From Diplosphaera chodatii (taxonomy: Eukaryota; Chlorophyta; Trebouxiophyceae; Prasiolales; Stichococcaceae): a DNA stretch of 64,000 bases. The position numbers and the translations under genes were made by a program. The notes beneath the pieces are model-generated. The model was not told where the DNA came from. It made no database searches and saw only the letters and a program-made list of their open reading frames with translations. This document shows positions 58,195 to 64,000 of this stretch, one piece after another (position 1 is the stretch's first letter; the number at the start of each line of letters is the position of its first letter). The stretch spans positions 1,178,001 to 1,242,000 of the forward strand of contig JAALGY010000032.1 of NCBI GenBank assembly GCA_032358165.1, in the 5' to 3' direction.

Positions 58195-59080
58195 CCTGTG
58201 TCAAGCCGCACCTGCTGATGTGACAGGACTGTGGCGGCGTTCATAATGTTGCCGGTGAGTCAGGGCGCGTTGCCTGAGAGGCTGCGACTGCTGGATAGTG
58301 CGAGCGACTGCATGCCTGTGCGATGGCCGCTGCCTCGAAGTGAGCATAATGCACCTGGGCACATGGCATTGCTGACAGCAGTAGCCTGTGGTTGCCATGC
58401 TGCTTGCGCTGTGGTCACTTCTATAGTTTCGGCAACTTTGCTGCAAGTTGTGACAGGATGCTGTCGTCAGAGAGGCATTTTGTCAGTGGCACGGCAAGGT
58501 GGGTCAGAAACTGCAATTGGCAAGCTTGTATACCCCGCGCCAGCAATGTGACCACGAAGCAGCGTGAAGTTGACAACACAGCGATACGCCGCCAGATGCA
58601 GTGAAGCGTTCTTCCAATCACGTTGATCGTGATGCTGTGTGCTGCTCGAGGCAGATCATAACGCAGACGCACAGCAGCGGGTTGTAGAAGCTGCTGCTGA
58701 TGTGGCGTGAGCTGGATCAACGCTGATGTGGAACACACCTGACAATGAGCAGGTGCAGCACACAGATGTAACGTTATAGCCGCAGAGCCTTGTCCCAAGC
58801 AATACAGCATTGTCAATCGAGGCTGCAGCAGTGTTCGCACCGCGGTCAGACATCTAAATTCGCGCGGCACCTTGCCTTGGATACCTTGTTAGACACAGCC
58901 TGTCTCAGGGGCATGCCTGCCATTTTGTCAGGAAGCTCAGCTGAACAAGACTCACAGCTTCAAACATCAGTCGTGGGTTGGAACAGGTGCCCCAGCTGAG
59001 CACCCATCTGCTGAGTTCGGCTGTGCGGCTGTGCAGCTTCCAGCCGCTGCCGGCAGACAAACAGGCAGGCTCTGCGCTGC
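58195..59080. promoter_or_regulatory. divergent intergenic region, SRPBCC / 2Fe-2S TPR gene
   Basis: About 890 bases between outward-facing starts. Open frames up to 149 codons (minus 58421-58870) show no motif. Nothing else seen. Confidence 0.35.
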
Positions 59081-60179
59081 ATGATGGCGAACACGGCCTG
59101 CAGATTGTTACGACCAACAGCGAACGGCACGCAGCTCGCCTCGTGCAGATGTCCGCCGCCTCAGCCAAACAGCGCCAGACTGCAGTGTCAGGCAGCGCAG
59201 CAGCAGGTGGAGGTGTCCATCTGCACCAACAAGACCTGCAAGAAGCAGGGATCCAAGCAGGTGAGTGCAGGTTGTGACAGCCCGCAACAGCAATGGACAA
59301 TGACACGATGGCAGGCCGTTTGATAGCGCACATCTTCATGCTGTGCAGATCCTGCAGTTTGCCCAGGATCTTCAGCTGGACAACGTCACTATCCGGGAGA
59401 CGGGGTGCCTGGCAAACTGCGGCAGCGGTCCAAATGTGGCTGTGTCGCCTCCGGATGTGGTGCTCAATCACATGGCCACCGTCGCAAGGTTTTCAGAAGC
59501 GCTGCGAACTGTCTGCGGTGCCGACGTGTCACCGGACGTGCTGCGGGCCACAGAACTTCGGCTTGCTGGCAATGCACAGGTGATCCTCATTCAAGGCCCC
59601 CCTCATGCAGGTTCATACGCTCCGGCACAGTGTCCCGCCCCACTACCTGCAGCCACCACACCTCGTGCAGGATTGTGTCACACTGAGCACGGCGAGGCTT
59701 GTGCGTGCAGGCCAGGCAGGGAGACCTGGAGGCGGCGTGCGCATCGTACACCGAGGCTCTCGGGTGCGATGCGCCGCACACCCGGCACCTGCTGCTGGCA
59801 AACCGCTCGGGCGCGCGCCTGCAGCTGGGTGACGCCCGCGGGGCGCTGCAGGACGCCGACGCCGCCGCCGGCTGTGGACCGGCGTCCTTCCACACAGCCG
59901 TCATTCGGCAGGTGCTGCCCCTTCCGAAGGCTGCCAGCTTGCAGTGGTCCCACCTCACCCACAGGGCTTCCTAGCACCCTTCGATGCAGAGCACAGACAG
60001 TCGCCTGTGAAGTGTGTCCACAGGTGGAGGCGCATGCGGCCCTGCAAGACTACGCGGCAGCAGCAGAGGCACTGCACAGAGGTGGCGGCCGGGATGCAGC
60101 CTTTGCCAAGACGAAAGAGTACAAGAGCCTGCGCAAGCAGCTGGAAACGCTAGTGCGCCAGCCTGCTGGGGTTCGGTGA
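59081..60179 (+). CDS. [2Fe-2S] thioredoxin-like ferredoxin plus TPR protein
   Basis: Probable plastid protein joining a thioredoxin-like [2Fe-2S] ferredoxin domain to tetratricopeptide repeats. Four exons (59081-59260, 59349-59579, 59711-59911, 60024-60179) give 255 residues. After a basic Ser/Ala/Gln leader (transit-like), the ferredoxin domain reads VEVSICTNKTCKKQGSKQ then TIRETGCLANCGSGPNVAVS, supplying the C-x4-C and C-x3-C cluster ligands of the family, and PPDVVLNHMATVARFSEALR. The TPR part has helices LEAACASYTEALGCDAPHTR, LLLANRSGARLQLGDARGAL and HAALQDYAAAAEALHRGG, about one and a half repeats. The combination is known in plants and algae but has no assigned function. Start is the first of two adjacent ATGs. 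Cluster binding is inferred from the four cysteines. Confidence 0.85.
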
Positions 60180-60354
60180 TGTAAAGATCATGTGCAATAC
60201 TACTTAGGATTTGCAAACGGCGACTGAGAACCTGGAAATCAACAGTGTGCACATTGCATTGAGCCAACTGCATTGGTTATGTTGTCAATTGTATTGTCAA
60301 ATTGTATTGCCAAGATGCTCATGGCAGAATGCAATGAGGTTGCATCTGCTGCTG

Positions 60355-62552
60355 CTATGTAAATTGGTCTGTCTCCCCAAAAATCTTGCCCCCTTGTGCA
60401 TATCTCAGGAACACGGTCGACCCGCCAATGCATAACAGAGCTGCCAGACCAAAGGCATGACGCCATCCTGAGAGCACTGCTGCGCCTCCAGCATGCTGTA
60501 GGAGCTGGCCAGACAGGGCAACGCCCACCACCCCTGCAAGTCAGACACCCGCTGCCTTAGCGCTGTGCAACCCACACCTGCCAGGACATGCGAAGAGACT
60601 CACTGTGCTACGGGGCCTGCCTTTTCCTTCTGCACATTCCAGTCAGGTGACAACACGTGAGCAGGAGGCCAGCTCTCACCCGCCAGGGTGCCAGCCGTGT
60701 TGGACACGCCCATGACCACACCCGCATACTTTGGCGCAATGTCCATGTGGTTCACAGAGAAGCCGCCGCGCGCGATGCCACAAAAGCCCAATGAAAGCGA
60801 CGTCACCAGCACGCCCGTGCGCACGTCGCTGGCGAGCGGCATGAGCATGAGTGATGCAGCGGCGCCCCAGAAGCCTGCATGCACCACAGCTGGAAACAGG
60901 TGAGAGCGTGCCTGGTTCCCCAACGCCAGTCAGAGGCAGGATAGGATGGGGACGGTCAGGTGGTGTGCTGCATCACACGGGACAGCACATGGAGGTGCTC
61001 ACCCACTGAGTTGACTGCTTTGCGTGCCGTTGCCACGGGGGCCCTGCGCGCGATGAGCCACTCGCCGCCCATGTTGCCAGCATTGGACGTGACAAACATG
61101 ACCAGGTATGGCAGCATCTTGGTGGAGCCAGCTGTCGAAAGGTTGGCGTGCAGCACATGGTCGAAGTACGTCGGCAGCCAGTTCATGACGACGTAGAAGG
61201 CGTAGTGGAACGTGAAGTTGTTCACCTGGGGCACAGCACAGGGACCCTGGCACCCGTTTACATAGCTAGCTTGCGGGCCGGCACCACAGCAGTGACCATC
61301 GGGGCTGCTGCTGTACTGCAACAGCTCTCAGGGGAAGCAAGACAGGCACGCGCTCACCACAATGGCCCACACAGCAGGGTGGCACATGATCCGGCTCCAA
61401 GGCGTCACCTCCCGCGCCTTGTGCATCTTGCTGTATGATGCCGAGGCAACTGGCAGCCCGCCCGCTGAGCTGCAGCATGTCGATGCCCAGGTGTGTGCCT
61501 CTCGACCACGGTGTCAGTAATGGGTGATTGGACATCAACATCACAACGAGGTCACGACAGACTGGGCCCCACACTGCACCAGCTCGATCGACCCCACATG
61601 CTTGCCATGTAAAATGGTTGGTGGGAAGGTGACCATGTCTGGCAAGCTCACCCGGTTGGCAGCTTTCTGCTGACTGACACCCACAACAGCAGCCACGCAA
61701 GACCCAGGCCGCCATTGAAGCGTGTCAGGAAAGCAGCGCCAAAGCGTCTTCCGAGCCCTGGCAGGAACTGTATCGCGCCCGCTGACCCCATGTACATGCC
61801 GGACGTCGTGAGTGACACCGCCGTGGCACGCTGCTCTGGCGGCAAGATCTGTCCACCGCCACAGGGACCAAGTTGGCATTGCCTGCCAATGCCAGATCGT
61901 GTGGGTGCATCAAGCATCACCAGGGAGCCACTGCTGAGGGCTGCTCACCTGCGCCAGCACGGTGTGAATGGACGGGATGAGCAGCCCCTGTGACACACCA
62001 ACGGCCATGCGTGCGGCTGCAATGGGTGCGCTGCTGACGGAATTGATGGGTGTCAGTATCGATGCAGTGGACCAGAGTGCGAAGGACAGCATCAGTGTGT
62101 TGCGCCCGCCCCAACGCTGCGCTGCCCAGCCGCCCGGCACCTGCACACATAGGCAGGATGCGGATCCGCTGGAGGCCGTCCCAGGTGCGCTCTGATGCCG
62201 TGCAGTGCCACAACAGGCGTGATTTCCACAACGATCATGCAGCAGGAGACATGAGCCCGTAAGCGCTTGCCTGTGACACCGCATAGCCCCAGAAGAAGGA
62301 AGACAGCACAGTCCCTTTGACCGCCTCAGAAACGGCACGCTCCTTTGCCGCAGCAGTGTATGCCACGGAGAAGCCGGTGCGCTCTACGTATGCAATGAAG
62401 GTCGCCAGGAAGCAGGCTGCAATTATCAGGCTGCGAAGCCGGAGGCTGTGATCTGAGCGGCTGTGTGCTTGCCGCTTATGACTGACATTGGTGCCGTCAT
62501 GGACGCCCCGCTCGAATCTCAAACCAGGGCCGCGATCCGGCGCATGGATCAT
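60355..62552 (-). CDS. second PHT4-type anion transporter (MFS)
   Basis: Major-facilitator anion transporter of the PHT4/SLC17 type. Seven exons (62552-62271, 62140-61949, 61848-61652, 61469-61358, 61225-61003, 60874-60680, 60533-60355) give 459 residues. Family blocks: [98 protein letters not shown] and [20 protein letters not shown]. It lacks the long leader of the first PHT4 gene, so plastid targeting is not evident; the 45-residue N-terminus is basic. The loop after helix 6 is short. Intron 1 has a GC donor (CAG|GCAAGC). It converges on the 2Fe-2S TPR gene, with about 175 bases between stops. Substrate unknown. Confidence 0.87.
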
Positions 62553-63622
62553 TGCATGTGTATACTATAGCATTTGCACTGAAACTACAGCAGATCAACC
62601 ATGCTCACAAGAGTATTGTATGTATTGTTGTTACCGTTGAAGGAGATCACTTGCAAGTCCGATAGCCGACCAGCAGGCACGGTCGCTGACGACAAGGCCA
62701 CCGCGACTAATAACTTACTAACATATGTGAATGCCATGCTACGCAAGTATAAGGTGTGCTCTATGCTGCAGAAAGCAGACATGCTACGTAGTCAGAAGTA
62801 GCATAGCTGTACGGGTCAGCAGCCAGGAGCAGTACATTGCAGGCAGCAGATGGTGGCACAGTTGTCCACAGAGACTCTGCGTGTCATGACGCGAACGTCT
62901 AGTAGGCAGAGCACCACCTCGGCGTGCGGGACTCGTACATGCACATGATTGCAGTGTTCAAAGTAGTGTGTTGATCGAGTGCAGATCAGTTTCAAGGCGT
63001 ACCACAGTTGCCAAGGTAGGACACCATGGAGCAATATCCAACGACAAGTTGCTGGCAGTCTGCGCATATTGACTGTTGAGCATGACGACCCGAGATGTGC
63101 AGCTATACACTGTTGGCATGCACGCCAAATGCAAGGGATACTTGGCACACAGAGGTCCAGTTTCATCGACCCCAGCATGCCACTCGCCTACATGCACTGC
63201 GCCGCAGCCATGCCTCCCGCTGCAATAAGGCTGAGGCCATCATCTCTGTGGTGATGTTGCATGACTTATCCCTTGCCAGCTGGATTGGGGACCAACAGGC
63301 CCTTCAGCGCAGCTCCCCGGCCACTGTGTCGTTGATGGTTGCCACAGCGCCACCAAGACTCTTGGGCCCCACCGCCCCCTGTGAAGCCACCACGGACGAG
63401 CATTTGACCTCATGCTGCCGAATGCTTGGTGATGCCCTGCGCATGTGCACCCTGCCAGCTATCACACACTTCACTGGCATTTGCAAGTGGTGATATCATC
63501 CTTTCGAAATCAACATCCTGAGGTGTGCAGAATGGTACAGCTGCAGCAGTACACAACCAACATTGCGAGAAGGAGCAGCAGCCACCCCAAAGAGCGGACT
63601 GACGATGGTGAGAGCTGCTCAC
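62553..63622. other. region without a supported gene, AT-rich in part
   Basis: About 1,070 bases between PHT4-2 and the last recognised exon of the VAP-like gene. 62560-62800 is clearly richer in A/T than the rest of the window. The last exon and 3' UTR of the VAP-like gene should lie in the right half but I could not place a stop. Confidence 0.35.
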
Positions 63623-64000
63623 CGCCAGGTACTTCCCGACCAGGAAGGAGAGCACAGCAATGAGCAGCACGATCCAGGTGCTAAAGCCCGCGGCCGTCTG
63701 CTGCGGGCGGCCCCGGGTGCCGCCCTGCCCCTGCAGCTCTAGCAAATCCAGCCGCTTCTTCATGTCCGCCTTCTCCTTCTGTGCCTATACGAAACATGGA
63801 AGAAAGGTTTGGCTTGATTGCGCATAATGTTACGCGCCCCACCTGTGCGTGCTCAAGACCCAGCGATGACGGTGTGATGGCTGTGGACAAGCTCTGAACC
63901 ACGACATGCCTCAGCTGCCGGAGGAGCATTTCCGACCTGCATGCCGCACTATCCACACACCTTCTGCAGGTCTGCCCTGAGGCGGGTGCGCTCCTGCACG
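63623..64000 (-). CDS. tail-anchored VAP/MSP-like protein, partial
   Basis: Only the C-terminal part is in the window: an exon from beyond 64000 to 63961 and an exon 63778-63623. They join in frame as a charged coiled coil (QERTRLRADLQKKEKADMKK, then RLDLLELQGQGG), a short Gly/Arg/Gln hinge, and one hydrophobic helix STWIVLLIAVLSFLVGKYL. That order, coiled coil then single C-terminal membrane anchor, is what VAP/VAP27 proteins have after their MSP domain; these tether the ER to other membranes. The MSP domain, if present, lies to the right of the window, so the family is inference. A GT donor follows GKYLA at 63623, so a further short exon should hold the stop; I could not locate it. Confidence 0.5.

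Noticed and set aside
1..64000. CRISPR arrays, prophage, operons or bacterial defence systems
   Set aside because: The window is intron-rich eukaryotic nuclear DNA; no regular spaced repeats or bacterial gene clusters are present.

Overview
This is a nuclear DNA window from a unicellular green plant, most likely a chlorophyte alga of the trebouxiophyte type (lineage is inference). Every long gene but two (PEX11 and NOP10) is broken into many short exons by GT-AG or GC-AG introns of roughly 55-250 bases. The gene set mixes plastid and eukaryotic functions: plastid bL31, plant-type galacturonokinase, phytol-kinase family, PHT4 anion transporters, PEX11, DRE2, SERRATE, kinesin-5 and CDC50. There is no prokaryotic operon organisation, CRISPR array or rRNA, and I could fold no tRNA.

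Layout, left to right: DMT/EamA transporter (+, 5' end cut off), bZIP-like protein (-), PEX11 (+), galacturonokinase (-), PHT4 transporter 1 (+), NYN/YacP-domain protein (-), GTP cyclohydrolase II (+), RlmN-type radical-SAM methyltransferase (-), HEAT-repeat protein (+), alpha/beta hydrolase (-), about 1.8 kb with no supported gene, neutral sphingomyelinase (-), long coiled-coil protein (+), NOP10 (-), DRE2 (-), SERRATE/ARS2 (+), GT31 glycosyltransferase (-), plastid ribosomal protein bL31 (+), kinesin-5 (-), CDC50 flippase subunit (+), phytol kinase-like protein (-), SRPBCC/START-like protein (-), [2Fe-2S] thioredoxin-like plus TPR protein (+), PHT4 transporter 2 (-), and a tail-anchored VAP/MSP-like protein (-, cut off on the right).

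Exon models were built by hand from frame continuity, splice-site consensus and recognised family motifs. Each complete model sums to a whole number of codons, which is a strong internal check, especially for kinesin-5 (24 exons, 1,036 residues). Starts are less certain than the conserved cores, and single coordinates may be off by one or two bases.

The genes are mostly unrelated housekeeping functions. The order is dominated by alternation of strand, so genes sit in divergent pairs that share a few hundred bases of promoter and in convergent pairs. Themes that recur are plastid metabolism and translation (riboflavin, phytol, bL31, PHT4), membrane lipids (sphingomyelinase, flippase subunit) and iron-sulfur proteins (DRE2, RlmN, the 2Fe-2S protein). 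I found no convincing new multi-gene system. The best leads are a kinesin-5 BimC box without its Cdk threonine, a 10-base microexon in rlmN, an elevated share of GC-AG introns, a RibA lacking the usual RibB half, and a SERRATE zinc-finger region without cysteines.
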